A DNA stretch of 34,307 nucleotides from Coprothermobacterota bacterium (GCA_026389425.1 JAPLHW010000060.1:1-34307); one strand, 5' to 3'; positions 15,887-23,925 are shown, numbered from the stretch's first letter. Made by a program: numbers and translations. Notes: generated from the letters alone by a model not told the origin.

Positions 15887-18190
15887 TCATTGGGGACCTC
15901 CAGTGGAGGGGATAGGTGTGGGTGTCAGCAGGGACTGAATATCCTCGGGCGGCGTTGAACTGGGTGAAGGAGAGGGACTGGGCTCCGAAGGAGCAACGCT
16001 TGGGGGGGTAGGGGATAATACCGGCGGCGCCAGTGAGGGAGGGGACGGAGTTGCCGAGGAAGACGGTGTAGGCAGGGGGATTGGAGTGGATGAGGGTGAG
16101 GGGATCACTTCCACAGAGGGACTGGGCGTGGGCGAGGCCTCCTTATGCACGTTACAGGTACGGTCCGGTTCGCTGCCGGTCACGAAGGTCTCCCAAACCA
16201 GCTGGTCTTCCGGGCACCAGGGGTTGGCCAAGCGGCCGGACGCTTTGCAGATATGCCGCGTAACTAGATCGCTTTCCTCGTAACCGAGAAAATCCGGCTT
16301 GGGCAGGATGGTGATGGCTTTTTCCACGAAGAGGCGCCAGATCGAGGCAGGCATGTACATACCGATATTCTTGCTCGAGAAGAAGGGAACCGACGCATCG
16401 TCTGCGCCTGTCCACACCGCGCAAGACAGGGCAGGTGTGTAACCGCAGAACCAAGCATCGCGCAGCATATCAGTGGTGCCGGTCTTTCCCGCAGAAGGCA
16501 ATCCCTCGATGAAGGCTTGGGTAGGCCGGATCACCGACTGGAAGTAATCGGTCAGTTGATAGGCGGTTTGGAAGGAGAGGACCCGTTGCTCCGACGGTTG
16601 ATAGGACTTACGAAGGCTGCCGTCCCAGTTGAGGACGCGCAGGATGGGTCGCAATTGTGCTTTGACCCCTCCCTTGGCCAGCACCCCGTAGGCTTGAGCC
16701 ATCTCCAGAGGGATTACCTCACAGCTGCCGATGGCCAAGGAGGGGACCGCTTGGAGATCAGTGGTGATGCCCATAGCATGAGCCATGGCGATGACGTTAT
16801 CCAGGCCGGCTCGGAGCGCTACTTTGACGGCGGCAATGTTGGAAGACTGGACCAGGGCTTGGCGCACGGTGAGGGGTCCGTAGTAGCGTTTCTCGCTGGA
16901 GTTGGGGTTGTCACGGTATTCGGAGGGTTCCCAACTCTCGCTCCCTGTTTGCACCTTGATTGGCTCGGAGACCAAGGTCTCATAAGGTTTGAGCACACCC
17001 GACTCCAAGGCAGTGGCGTAATCGAAGATCTTAAAAGAAGACCCGGGTTGCCGCTGGGCTTGGGAGGCACGGTTGTAATTGGAGGAGGCATAATCAGTCC
17101 CCCCCACCATGGCCAACAGGTCGCCGTTGGTTGGGTCGATGGCCGCCAGAGCCAATTGCGGCTGAGGCACTCCCAAAGCATCGACTAAGTCGGTGGGCCA
17201 CTCCTTCTGCTCTTGCCAGTAGCGCACTCCCTCGGTTGCCGCTTTTTCGGCGAAAGCCTGCAAGCGTAAGTCCAATGAACTGGTGACGCGCATGCCACCC
17301 TGGTAGAGGATGGTTGGACCGTACTCATCCAAGAGCAAGCCTTTCACGTAGTCCACGAAATAGGGTGCCTTCCAAGCTTGGACGCTGAGGTCGTGGAAGC
17401 GCAGGGGCTCAGCCATGGCCTCCTCCATCAGCTGCTGGTCGATCGTCCCTTGGCGTTGCATTCGTGCCAGCACCTCTCCCTGTCGCGCTTTCGCCCCTTC
17501 CGGGTCGCGGTAGGGAGAGATCTTCGAGGGCGCCACAATCAATCCTGCCAAGAGGGCCGCCTGGGCTAGGTCCAATTGTTCCACGCCGACCCCGAAATAG
17601 GTGCGGGCGGCAGCCTCTACACCGTAAGCGCCTTCCCCGAAGAAGATTTGGTTGAGGTACATCTCGAGGATCTTCTCTTTGCTGAAGGAGGCCTCTAGGC
17701 GGAGAGAGAGGATGGCCTCGGAGATCTTCCGCTGCAAAGTTTGCCGCGGGTCGAGGTGATAGAGGGCACGGGCCAACTGTTGGGTAATGGTCGATCCTCC
17801 CTCCTCGATCTGGCCGGAACGCAGGTTGGCCAGAACAGCGCGCATGGTCCCCTCCAAGTCTACCCCGCGATGCACCCAGAAGTTTTTATCTTCGGTGGCG
17901 GTAACGGCCTGCAGCAGCACAGCGGGGATACGGTTGAGGGGGATGTAGTAGCGGAACTCGTCCTGCCAAAGCTGGGCCAGTAAGACCCCGTTGCGATCGT
18001 AGATCTCAGTGGTCAGCGCAGGAGTTTGGTCCAACTGCATCCCCAACACCTCGGCCGGGTTGATACCGATGCGGTTGAGATAGACAAGGCCGATCACCCC
18101 CACTCCAACCACCAAAACCAAGAGGATGGAGAGAAACCAAGTGAAGAATCGCAATAGCATTCGTGCCAAGGTGGGGCGCTGCCTGCTCAT
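15887..18190 (-). CDS. Class A penicillin-binding protein (bifunctional transglycosylase/transpeptidase)
   Basis: A 767-residue peptidoglycan synthase. It has a short cytoplasmic start, one membrane anchor (about 16-37), and a GT51 transglycosylase domain with catalytic E100 in TATEDKNFW and GGSTITQQLARAL at 131-143. The transpeptidase has SSFK (384-387), SSN (449-451) and KTGT (569-572). The last 80 or so residues are a disordered tail rich in P, S and T, likely reaching into the wall. Three cysteines (C648, C659, C679) precede it. ATG18190 lies 6 nt after a TACAAT -10 box with no ribosome site, suggesting a leaderless mRNA; GTG18220 would fall inside the promoter. Its stop is followed closely by asnS. 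Confidence 0.93.
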   Translation of the reverse strand: MSRQRPTLARMLLRFFTWFLSILLVLVVGVGVIGLVYLNRIGINPAEVLGMQLDQTPALTTEIYDRNGVLLAQLWQDEFRYYIPLNRIPAVLLQAVTATEDKNFWVHRGVDLEGTMRAVLANLRSGQIEEGGSTITQQLARALYHLDPRQTLQRKISEAILSLRLEASFSKEKILEMYLNQIFFGEGAYGVEAAARTYFGVGVEQLDLAQAALLAGLIVAPSKISPYRDPEGAKARQGEVLARMQRQGTIDQQLMEEAMAEPLRFHDLSVQAWKAPYFVDYVKGLLLDEYGPTILYQGGMRVTSSLDLRLQAFAEKAATEGVRYWQEQKEWPTDLVDALGVPQPQLALAAIDPTNGDLLAMVGGTDYASSNYNRASQAQRQPGSSFKIFDYATALESGVLKPYETLVSEPIKVQTGSESWEPSEYRDNPNSSEKRYYGPLTVRQALVQSSNIAAVKVALRAGLDNVIAMAHAMGITTDLQAVPSLAIGSCEVIPLEMAQAYGVLAKGGVKAQLRPILRVLNWDGSLRKSYQPSEQRVLSFQTAYQLTDYFQSVIRPTQAFIEGLPSAGKTGTTDMLRDAWFCGYTPALSCAVWTGADDASVPFFSSKNIGMYMPASIWRLFVEKAITILPKPDFLGYEESDLVTRHICKASGRLANPWCPEDQLVWETFVTGSEPDRTCNVHKEASPTPSPSVEVIPSPSSTPIPLPTPSSSATPSPPSLAPPVLSPTPPSVAPSEPSPSPSPSSTPPEDIQSLLTPTPIPSTGGPQ

Positions 18191-18196
18191 ACTCGT

Positions 18197-18226
18197 ATTG
18201 TAGCGATCGTGGCTTTGCACTGCCAG
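18197..18226 (-). promoter_or_regulatory. Promoter of the PBP-asnS-hisS operon, apparently leaderless
   Basis: On the minus strand CTGGCA (18226-18221) and TACAAT (18202-18197) are 18 nt apart. The ATG of the PBP gene begins at 18190, six bases after the -10 box, so transcription should start at about the first codon. Confidence 0.6.
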
Positions 18227-18236
18227 AGAAGGAACG

Positions 18237-18261
18237 AAAAAGGACGGTTGATGACTGCCCT
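18237..18261 (-). terminator. Intrinsic terminator after tRNA-Ala
   Basis: Read on the minus strand, AGGGCAGT (from 18261) pairs imperfectly with AACCGTCCT around CATC, with one mismatch and one G-U pair. TTTTT (18241-18237) follows. It lies 14 nt beyond the tRNA 3' end and just before the next promoter. Confidence 0.6.
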
Positions 18262-18275
18262 ATCGATAAAGTATC

Positions 18276-18350
18276 TGGTGGAGACAGCGGGAATCGAACC
18301 CGCAACCTCTTCCGTGCGAGGGAAGCGCTCTCCCGTTGAGCCATGTCCCC
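18276..18350 (-). tRNA. tRNA-Ala (anticodon CGC)
   Basis: Read on the minus strand, the acceptor GGGGACA (18350-18344) pairs with TGTCTCC (18286-18280), with one G-U pair. The D arm is GCTC/GAGC with a seven-base loop. The anticodon stem CTTCC/GGAAG holds loop CTCGCAC, giving anticodon CGC for alanine codon GCG. The T arm is GCGGG/CCCGC with TTCGATT. A73 and an encoded CCA follow (18279-18276). It has its own promoter and terminator. Confidence 0.95.
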
Positions 18351-18362
18351 ACCGGTAGCTTA

Positions 18363-18391
18363 ATTTTAGCTCAATTCTCGCGGTTATCCAA
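18363..18391 (-). promoter_or_regulatory. Promoter of tRNA-Ala
   Basis: On the minus strand TTGGAT (18391-18386) and TAAAAT (18368-18363) are 17 nt apart. The boxes lie within the last codons of dtd and the few bases after it. The predicted start near 18356 leaves a short 5' leader before the tRNA. Confidence 0.65.
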
Positions 18392-18817
18392 GAGGATCGT
18401 CACCGGCCCGTCGTTGGTCAGGCTGACCTTCATCCTCGCCTGAAAGGTACCGGCTTGGGTGCGTATACCCAATCCTTGAAGGGCGCTGAAGAAGGACCAG
18501 TACAAACGGCCGGCTTCCTCCGGAGGAGCGGCTTCAAGGAAGTCCGGGCGTCGACCCCGCCGGCTTCTAGCCAGCAGGGTGAACTGAGAGACTACCAGCG
18601 CTTCCCCGCCGATCTCCAACAAGGAGCAGTTCATTTTTCCTTCTTGGTCCGGGAAGATGCGCAAGTTGGCGGCTTTTGCCGCTAACGAGTGAGCCTCACT
18701 CTCCCCATCTCCACGGGCCACTCCGAGGAAGACCAAGAGCCCCAACCCGATTTGAGCCACCTTCTTTCCGTCGACTTCCACCTCGGCGTAGGAGACGCGC
18801 TGGAGCAAGGCTTTCAT
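18371..18817 (-). CDS. dtd: D-aminoacyl-tRNA deacylase
   Basis: A 148-residue enzyme that cleaves D-amino acids, and glycine mischarged on tRNA-Ala, from tRNA. It starts MKALLQRVSYAEVEVDG. It has the SQFTL motif (followed here by LARSRRGRRPDF rather than the common YGDTRKGRRP) and the C-terminal NDGPVTI motif, the two motifs that form the active site. ATG18817 overlaps the rel stop by 4 nt. rel-dtd is a common pair. It is followed directly by tRNA-Ala, which is functionally apt because Dtd proofreads Gly-tRNA-Ala, though co-location may be chance. Confidence 0.93.
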   Translation of the reverse strand: MKALLQRVSYAEVEVDGKKVAQIGLGLLVFLGVARGDGESEAHSLAAKAANLRIFPDQEGKMNCSLLEIGGEALVVSQFTLLARSRRGRRPDFLEAAPPEEAGRLYWSFFSALQGLGIRTQAGTFQARMKVSLTNDGPVTILLDNREN

Positions 18818-20916
18818 CGTCGAACCACCTCGTTTACAGAGGGAATCCGTTCCAACCGGTTGATCAAATGTTGCAACTGGCCGAGGTCACGGACGGTGAC
18901 TTTCAGTTGGATTCCGGTTGATTCTGATGCCATCGGGGAAGCTTTGATCTCCTGGATGTTGACATTGTCGTCAGCGATGGTGGTAGTGATCTCTTTCAAC
19001 ACCCCGGGGCGATTGGCGGTTCGCAGATAGAGGGCGGCAGTAAAGGCGGTTTGTTTTAAGTGGGGTGGCCAAGAAACCTCCATCTTGCGTTGCGGATCAG
19101 GCAGCTTGGCCAAGTTGGGACAGTCACTGCGGTGGATGGCGATTCCCCGTCCTTGTGTGATGAAGCCAACCACTTCATCCCCAGGCAGGGGCAAACAACA
19201 GCCGGCCAAACGGACCACCATCCCCTCGGTTCCCTGAAGCTGGAGGGGAGGGGAGGGAGCCAGCGGGACCAGCTTGGGTTCCGCGGAAGCCTTCTCCTCG
19301 GCCTCCGCCCTAGCCAGGGACTGCAGGATTTGGACGGGCGAGAGAGCGCCAGTACCAAGGGCAAGGTAGAGGTCTTCCTCCCCGGCCAGCTCGAAAGCCT
19401 CCAAGGCTTGGGAGAGCTTCGCGCCAGTTAGAAAGCGGCGCAGATGTTTATCGAAGATGACTTTGCCATCGGCCAGATTCTCGATCTTGTCCTTCTTGCG
19501 GAAGAAGGCGCGGATCTTGCTCTTGGTGGAAGTGGCGCGGACGAACCCCAGCCAATCCAGAGAAGGAGTAGCGGTGGAACGGGTAAGAATCTCTACGCGG
19601 TCGCCGGTATGAAGGGCTGTATCAAGAGAAGTAATCCTGCCATTCACCTTTGCTCCGGCGCAGTGTTGGCCTATCTGGGAATGTATTTGAAAGGCGAAGT
19701 CGACCGGGGTGGCCCCGACCGGTAGGTTGATCACCTCCCCTTTCGGGGTGAAGACCAGCACTTCGTCGGCGAAGAGGTCCACTTTCACCCGTTCCAGGAA
19801 CTCGCGCGAGTCGGTCAACTCTTTCTGCCACTCCAGCAAAGAGCGCAGCCAAGCCATCTTCTCTTCCATCTGGGAGTCCCGTTTACCCCCCTCCTTGTAA
19901 CGCCAGTGAGCGGCGATCCCAAGCTCGGCGGTGCGGTGCATCTCCTCGGTACGGATCTGGATCTCCATCGGTTCCCCTTGCGGGCCGATCACTACTGTGT
20001 GAAGAGACTGGTAGAGGTTGGGCTTGGGCATGGCAATGTAGTCTTTGAGGCGCCCGGGAAGAGGAGTAAAGACGGCGTGGACCAACCCCAGCACTTCATA
20101 GCAGGTAGACACGTCGCGCACGACCACGCGCAAACCGAGCAGGTCGTAGATCTCCTCGAATGGGATCTGGTCTTTGTCCATCTTCTGGTGCACCGAGTAA
20201 AGGTGCTTGGCGCGGTACTGGACCTCACCCGAGATTTTGGCTTGCGTCAATTCGCCGAGGAGGATCTGGCGGCCTTCATGCAGGATGCGCTCCCGCTCGC
20301 TCCGTTTTCGCTGCATGCGCCGGGCCAGATCGAAGTAGAGGTCCGGCTCCAAATAGCGGAAGGAGAGATCCTCCAACTCCCACTTCAACTTGTATATTCC
20401 CAGGCGGGAGGCCAGCGGGGCGAAGATCTCCAGTGTTTCCCGCGCCACTAGCTGTTGTTTCTCCCGCGGTAAATAGTTCAGGGTACGGAGATTGTGCAAA
20501 CGGTCGGCTAGTTTGATCACGACGACGCGGATATCCTGGGCCATGGCCAAGAGGATCTTGCGCAGATTCTCCAGATTGCGCTCTTCTTGTGAGGCGTAGC
20601 TGATACCGGAGATCTTGGTAACACCATCCACCAAAGTGGCCACCTCTGCTCCGAATTCCTGGCTTATTTCCTCCAATGTGGCTCGGGTGTCTTCCACCAC
20701 ATCGTGCAAGAGGGCTGCTAAGAGGGTCGGCTCGTCTACTTCCAGCTCGGTGAGAATAGAGGATACGGCAAGGGGATGATTAATGTAGGGTTCCCCAGAG
20801 TTGCGCTTCTGGTTGGCATTGGCTTGGCTGGCGTACTCGTAGGCACGTCGAACCCGTACTCGATTGACCTTGGGGAGGAGCTGGGCGGTTTTTTCCTCCA
20901 GGTCGTCGATGTTCAT
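18814..20916 (-). CDS. rel: Bifunctional (p)ppGpp synthetase/hydrolase Rel
   Basis: A 700-residue Rel/SpoT protein that makes and degrades the alarmone (p)ppGpp. The hydrolase HD domain has H47, HD at 71-72 and ED at 75-76, with LADRLHNLRTL further on; it looks active. The synthetase domain has the GRLKDYIA motif (RxKD type, as in bifunctional enzymes), YQSLHTVV and RTEEMHRTAE. TGS (VFTPKGEVINLP), a cysteine-containing region (RLAGCCLPLPGD) and a C-terminal ACT domain complete it. ATG20916 is preferred; GTG20937 would add seven residues and neither has a strong ribosome site. The ATG overlaps the stop of the broken CDF frame. No clear promoter is visible upstream. Confidence 0.95.
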   Translation of the reverse strand: MNIDDLEEKTAQLLPKVNRVRVRRAYEYASQANANQKRNSGEPYINHPLAVSSILTELEVDEPTLLAALLHDVVEDTRATLEEISQEFGAEVATLVDGVTKISGISYASQEERNLENLRKILLAMAQDIRVVVIKLADRLHNLRTLNYLPREKQQLVARETLEIFAPLASRLGIYKLKWELEDLSFRYLEPDLYFDLARRMQRKRSERERILHEGRQILLGELTQAKISGEVQYRAKHLYSVHQKMDKDQIPFEEIYDLLGLRVVVRDVSTCYEVLGLVHAVFTPLPGRLKDYIAMPKPNLYQSLHTVVIGPQGEPMEIQIRTEEMHRTAELGIAAHWRYKEGGKRDSQMEEKMAWLRSLLEWQKELTDSREFLERVKVDLFADEVLVFTPKGEVINLPVGATPVDFAFQIHSQIGQHCAGAKVNGRITSLDTALHTGDRVEILTRSTATPSLDWLGFVRATSTKSKIRAFFRKKDKIENLADGKVIFDKHLRRFLTGAKLSQALEAFELAGEEDLYLALGTGALSPVQILQSLARAEAEEKASAEPKLVPLAPSPPLQLQGTEGMVVRLAGCCLPLPGDEVVGFITQGRGIAIHRSDCPNLAKLPDPQRKMEVSWPPHLKQTAFTAALYLRTANRPGVLKEITTTIADDNVNIQEIKASPMASESTGIQLKVTVRDLGQLQHLINRLERIPSVNEVVRR

Positions 20917-20974
20917 CGCGTGTGGTGCAGCCGGCACCTAGGTGAAAAGATTTGACGAGGGTAGAGATGTTCTC

Positions 20975-21012
20975 CATCTTGCCAGAACACGCTGCCGCAG
21001 GCTATCAAGCTG
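20975..21012 (-). repeat. Dispersed imperfect repeat, copy A
   Basis: Read on the minus strand it begins CAGCTTGATAGCCTGCGGCA and continues GCGTGTTCTGGCAAGATG. It matches copy B (plus strand, 23880-23919) with three substitutions and one 2-nt gap. The shared exact core is ATAGCCTGCGGCAGC. It sits next to the GTAGGGG palindrome in the CDF remnant. Confidence 0.65.
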
Positions 21013-21022
21013 CCGCGGGCTA

Positions 21023-21050
21023 GTAGGGGTGGCGATTGCGTCGCCCCTAC
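21023..21050. repeat. GTAGGGG...CCCCTAC palindromic repeat
   Basis: GTAGGGG (21023-21029) and CCCCTAC (21044-21050) pair perfectly; inside, CGA pairs with TCG, with three bulged bases and loop TTGCG. Short palindromes of the form GTAGGGGCGA are widespread interspersed repeats in some bacterial genomes, as I recall. Here it marks the truncation point of the CDF gene. Confidence 0.55.
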
Positions 21051-21353
21051 ACCGGGGGGTCGGGTGGAGATACGGATCGAGAAGAAAGTGATCAACGCAG
21101 CACCCAGATCGAGGAAGGAGCGCAATGCCTCCGAGAGGATGCCGAGGCTGCTGGTGAGCAGCCCGAGAACCAACTTAAGGGTGGTCAGGATAATCCCGAC
21201 TCCCACCGAATAAGCGGCAATCCGTCGTTTGTGCGAGGTGGCCAATAGGTCTGTCTGGTTCATGAGCAGATCCTCGTTCCCGGCTGGGACGATTCCCATA
21301 AGGGTATCCAAAGGTTTCTGAAACTGCAAACGCCAAGCTGGATGGCGTAGAGG

Positions 21354-21381
21354 AAGGGCTCTGCCGGAAGGCAGAGCCCTT
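21354..21381. terminator. Perfect 12-bp hairpin downstream of secDF
   Basis: AAGGGCTCTGCC (21354-21365) and GGCAGAGCCCTT (21370-21381) flank the loop GGAA. It begins 27 nt after the secDF stop on the minus strand and is the likely terminator of that gene. On neither strand is there a proper U run after it, so termination may rely on the strong stem. Confidence 0.55.
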
Positions 21382-21407
21382 CTTGGGGACGAATTGGGAT
21401 CGATGCC

Positions 21408-23798
21408 CTAACGGCGGCTTTTACTTAAGCGGGCGCGGGCATCGGCTCGCTTCAACCAGATGTTCACTAGCGGGGTGGCGATGAAGACGGAGGAGTAGGC
21501 GCCGGTAGTGATGCCAATCAGCAAACCCCAAGAGAAATCGGGGATGGTCGTGCCGACAAAGATCACCAGGGCTACAACCGCGAGCAAGGTGGTGAGGGTG
21601 GTGTTCATCGAGCGCACGAAGACCTGCTGGATGGAAGTGTTGATCAGTTCTGGGATGCTCTCTTTCTTGCGCAGGCGGAGGTTCTCGCGGACGCGGTCCA
21701 ATACTACCACGGTGTCCATTACCGAGTATCCGACCACGGTCAGCAACACTGCCACTAGCGGGCTGTTGGCCTCCAGGTAGAAGATGGCAAAGAAACCCAT
21801 AACGATGAAGATGTCATGGATCAAGGCGATGATAGTGGCTAAGCCGAAAGTGAACTGGAAGCGCAAGGAGACGTAAAGGGTAATCCCGGCGAGAGCAACC
21901 AGTACGGCCCAGAGGGCATTGAGCTGCAAGTCTTGGCCAACTACCGGCCCGACATAATCGCCGGCGAGCAGCTGGAGGGTAGGGAAGGTCTTTTTCAGCT
22001 CTCCGGTTACACGTGTGGTATCCTGCGAGGTCAATTCCTCCGTGCGCACCACCGCATCGTAATCGTTGACCGGTTGAACTTGTACATTAGGTACGCCCGC
22101 CTGGGCGAAGGCATTGGCCAGGGTAGCGGGGACCAGCTTCTCCGGGGCTTGCGTAGTCAATTCCAACCTGCTCCCTCCGGTGAAGTCGACACCGAGGTTA
22201 TAGGGCAACTGCTGGGGCCGGACGAACCAGTTCACACCGGCTACAGCCAGGGTGACAACGATCAGTGTGAGAGAGATCCCAAACCACAATTTGGTCCGCC
22301 CCATAAAGTCGAACTTGCCGATGCGAATCAGGGAGAAGTAGCCAGGATGCATGTTCAAGAGGGGCATGTTTTTGGCTGCCTTAGTTCCAGCCAAGAGGTC
22401 GACGAAAGCCCGGGTGACGAAGACAGCAGTGAAGAGGGAAACCAGGATGCCCAAAGCAAGGGTGATAGAGAAGCCGCGGATGGCGCCGGTGCCGAACCAG
22501 TAAAGGGCGGCAGCAGCGATCAGGGTGGTGGCATTGGAGTCGATGACCGTGCGGAAGGCCTTGGTGAAGCCTGCAGCGATGGCTCCCCGGAAGGTTTTTC
22601 CGGCAAAGATTTCCTCGCGCATGCGCTCGAAGATCAACACGTTGGCATCCACCGCCATCCCGATAGAGAGGATCACACCGGCGATGCCGGGCAGAGTGAG
22701 GGTGGCTCCCAGCAGCTTAAGCAAAGCCAGGACAAGGATCACATAGAAGACCAAGGCGACATCTGCCAGCAGGCCGAGTAGACGGTAGTTGAGGATCATG
22801 AAGAGGAAGACCAATAGAATGGCGACGATCCCTGCGATGATTGATGCTTGGATAGCCGCTTCACCCAAGGTGGGGTTGACGGTGCGCTCCTCAGCGATGA
22901 CCAGCTTTACTGGCAATGCGCCGCCGCGCAGCAGAGTGGCGATGCTGGAGGCCTCGTCGATGGTGAACTTGCCGGTTAGCCGGGCTTCGCCGGAGGGAAT
23001 CTGCTCTTGCACAGTGCCGGCGAAGACAATGTCATTGTCCAGCACGGTGTAGATCATCTTGTTGACCATCTCTTGGGTCAATTGGGCGAAGATGGTGGTT
23101 CCTTCAGCACTGAACTTGATCGAGACCTCAGGCTCGCCATTTTTCCCGAAAGCAGCCTTGGCGTCGGTTAGATAGCGGCCGGTGATCCCCACATCGCCGC
23201 GGGGGAGGCTGAGCTGGGTGCCGGGGGTAGGGGTGATGGTCTGGGCAGCCTTTTCCGGGCTTTCGAAGCCGGGCTCGGTAGCGCTGTTACCACCGATGAT
23301 GGCGTATTTTCGCTCTCCCGTAGGACTATAGTAGAGCAAGATCATCGGGATCCCGCTGCGCGTTTCGACCAAGATGGTCGGCGTCAAGACATCCCCGTTG
23401 GTGCTGGTGCGGGTAGCCAGATCGGAAGCGGTCAGGACGACTCGTTCCCGCGCGACGATAAACTCCAGTAATGCAGTACGGCCGAGGATCTCACGGGCCT
23501 TGGCCGGGTCTTGGTAGCGGGGCAGATCGACAATGATCCGGTTCCAGCGATCCCCCCCCTGTTGCTGGATGATCGGCTCACTGAGGCCCAAGGCATTGAC
23601 GCGTTGGGAGAGCACCCTGCGAGCGGCATCGACTCCTTCTCGGGTCAGCGGGGCTCCCGGGGAGTCCACTGCCTCCAAGGTGAAGTGAACGCCACCGGCT
23701 AGGTCTAGACCAAACCGGAGCGGCATCAGGAAATAGACCGCGATGCCTCCTGCCAAGATGAGAAGGATCAGGATGATGCGAAATGTTTGGTTCTTCAA
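21408..23798 (-). CDS. secDF: Fused protein-export membrane protein SecDF
   Basis: A 796-residue fusion of SecD and SecF, which uses the proton gradient to pull secreted proteins out of SecYEG. The SecD half starts with a membrane segment (IILILLILAGGIAVYFL) and FGLDLAGGVHFTLE. It has a large external domain, then five helices including IAGVILSIGMAVDANVLIFE and FTKAFRTVIDSNATTL. The SecF half begins near residue 480 with KLWFGISLTLIVVTL, then NLGVDFTGGSRLEL, and has VVGYSVMDTVVVLDRVREN. The start is TTG23798 with AAGGAG 8 nt upstream and a clear promoter. The yajC gene often found before secD is absent here. Confidence 0.95.
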   Translation of the reverse strand: MKNQTFRIILILLILAGGIAVYFLMPLRFGLDLAGGVHFTLEAVDSPGAPLTREGVDAARRVLSQRVNALGLSEPIIQQQGGDRWNRIIVDLPRYQDPAKAREILGRTALLEFIVARERVVLTASDLATRTSTNGDVLTPTILVETRSGIPMILLYYSPTGERKYAIIGGNSATEPGFESPEKAAQTITPTPGTQLSLPRGDVGITGRYLTDAKAAFGKNGEPEVSIKFSAEGTTIFAQLTQEMVNKMIYTVLDNDIVFAGTVQEQIPSGEARLTGKFTIDEASSIATLLRGGALPVKLVIAEERTVNPTLGEAAIQASIIAGIVAILLVFLFMILNYRLLGLLADVALVFYVILVLALLKLLGATLTLPGIAGVILSIGMAVDANVLIFERMREEIFAGKTFRGAIAAGFTKAFRTVIDSNATTLIAAAALYWFGTGAIRGFSITLALGILVSLFTAVFVTRAFVDLLAGTKAAKNMPLLNMHPGYFSLIRIGKFDFMGRTKLWFGISLTLIVVTLAVAGVNWFVRPQQLPYNLGVDFTGGSRLELTTQAPEKLVPATLANAFAQAGVPNVQVQPVNDYDAVVRTEELTSQDTTRVTGELKKTFPTLQLLAGDYVGPVVGQDLQLNALWAVLVALAGITLYVSLRFQFTFGLATIIALIHDIFIVMGFFAIFYLEANSPLVAVLLTVVGYSVMDTVVVLDRVRENLRLRKKESIPELINTSIQQVFVRSMNTTLTTLLAVVALVIFVGTTIPDFSWGLLIGITTGAYSSVFIATPLVNIWLKRADARARLSKSRR

Positions 23799-23838
23799 AC
23801 TGTCTGCTCCTTACGTTGGATGTGGGAATAACCCTGAA

Positions 23839-23867
23839 AGTATAGGGACTGCTTCTCTTCCTGGCAA
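23839..23867 (-). promoter_or_regulatory. Promoter of secDF
   Basis: On the minus strand TTGCCA (23867-23862) and TATACT (23844-23839) are 17 nt apart. The predicted start near 23832 leaves a leader of about 34 nt with AAGGAG before the TTG start codon. It lies 13 nt from dispersed repeat copy B. Confidence 0.75.
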
Positions 23868-23879
23868 GATAGCTCACTG

Positions 23880-23919
23880 CAGCTTAATAGCCTGCGGCAG
23901 CATGTTCTGAGGCAAGAAG
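23880..23919 (+). repeat. Dispersed imperfect repeat, copy B
   Basis: Plus-strand sequence beginning CAGCTTAATAGCCTGCGGCA and ending GGCAAGAAG. It matches copy A (minus strand, 20975-21012) over nearly its full length. It lies between the end of the HD gene and the secDF promoter. Confidence 0.65.
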
Positions 23920-23925
23920 TGGGGC

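Larger units (their letters stand above)
20913..21263 (-). pseudogene. Truncated cation diffusion facilitator (CDF) transporter remnant
   Basis: From ATG21263 (GAGGA upstream) the first 70 or so residues match the start of a CDF metal/proton antiporter. There is a basic stretch (SHKRRIAAYSVGV), TM1 (IILTTLKLVLGLL) and TM2 with SLGILSEALRSFLDLGAALI, ending ISTRPP where full-length members continue with a histidine-rich YGHGK motif. Homology stops at about 21055, exactly where a GTAGGGG palindrome (21023-21050) and then a dispersed repeat occur. The frame runs on as unrelated sequence to a stop overlapping the rel ATG. About 230 residues of the normal protein are missing, so I treat it as decayed. 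A functional small membrane protein is unlikely but not excluded. Confidence 0.7.

Noticed and set aside
15878-15890. ATG overlapping the PBP stop as the asnS start
   Set aside because: It lies before the Shine-Dalgarno and in the wrong frame, giving only a 12-codon peptide.
16000-16140. Tandem repeat in the C-terminal tail region of the PBP gene
   Set aside because: The repetitive look comes from biased P/S/T codons, not from a regular DNA repeat unit.
16517-17188. 223-codon plus-strand frame opposite the PBP gene
   Set aside because: Covers the transpeptidase domain in antisense; no family resemblance or ribosome site.
21933-22781. Long open frame (282 codons) on the plus strand opposite secDF
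   Set aside because: It is the antisense shadow of the high-GC SecDF gene, lacks a ribosome site and reads as low-complexity G/D/E/Q-rich protein.
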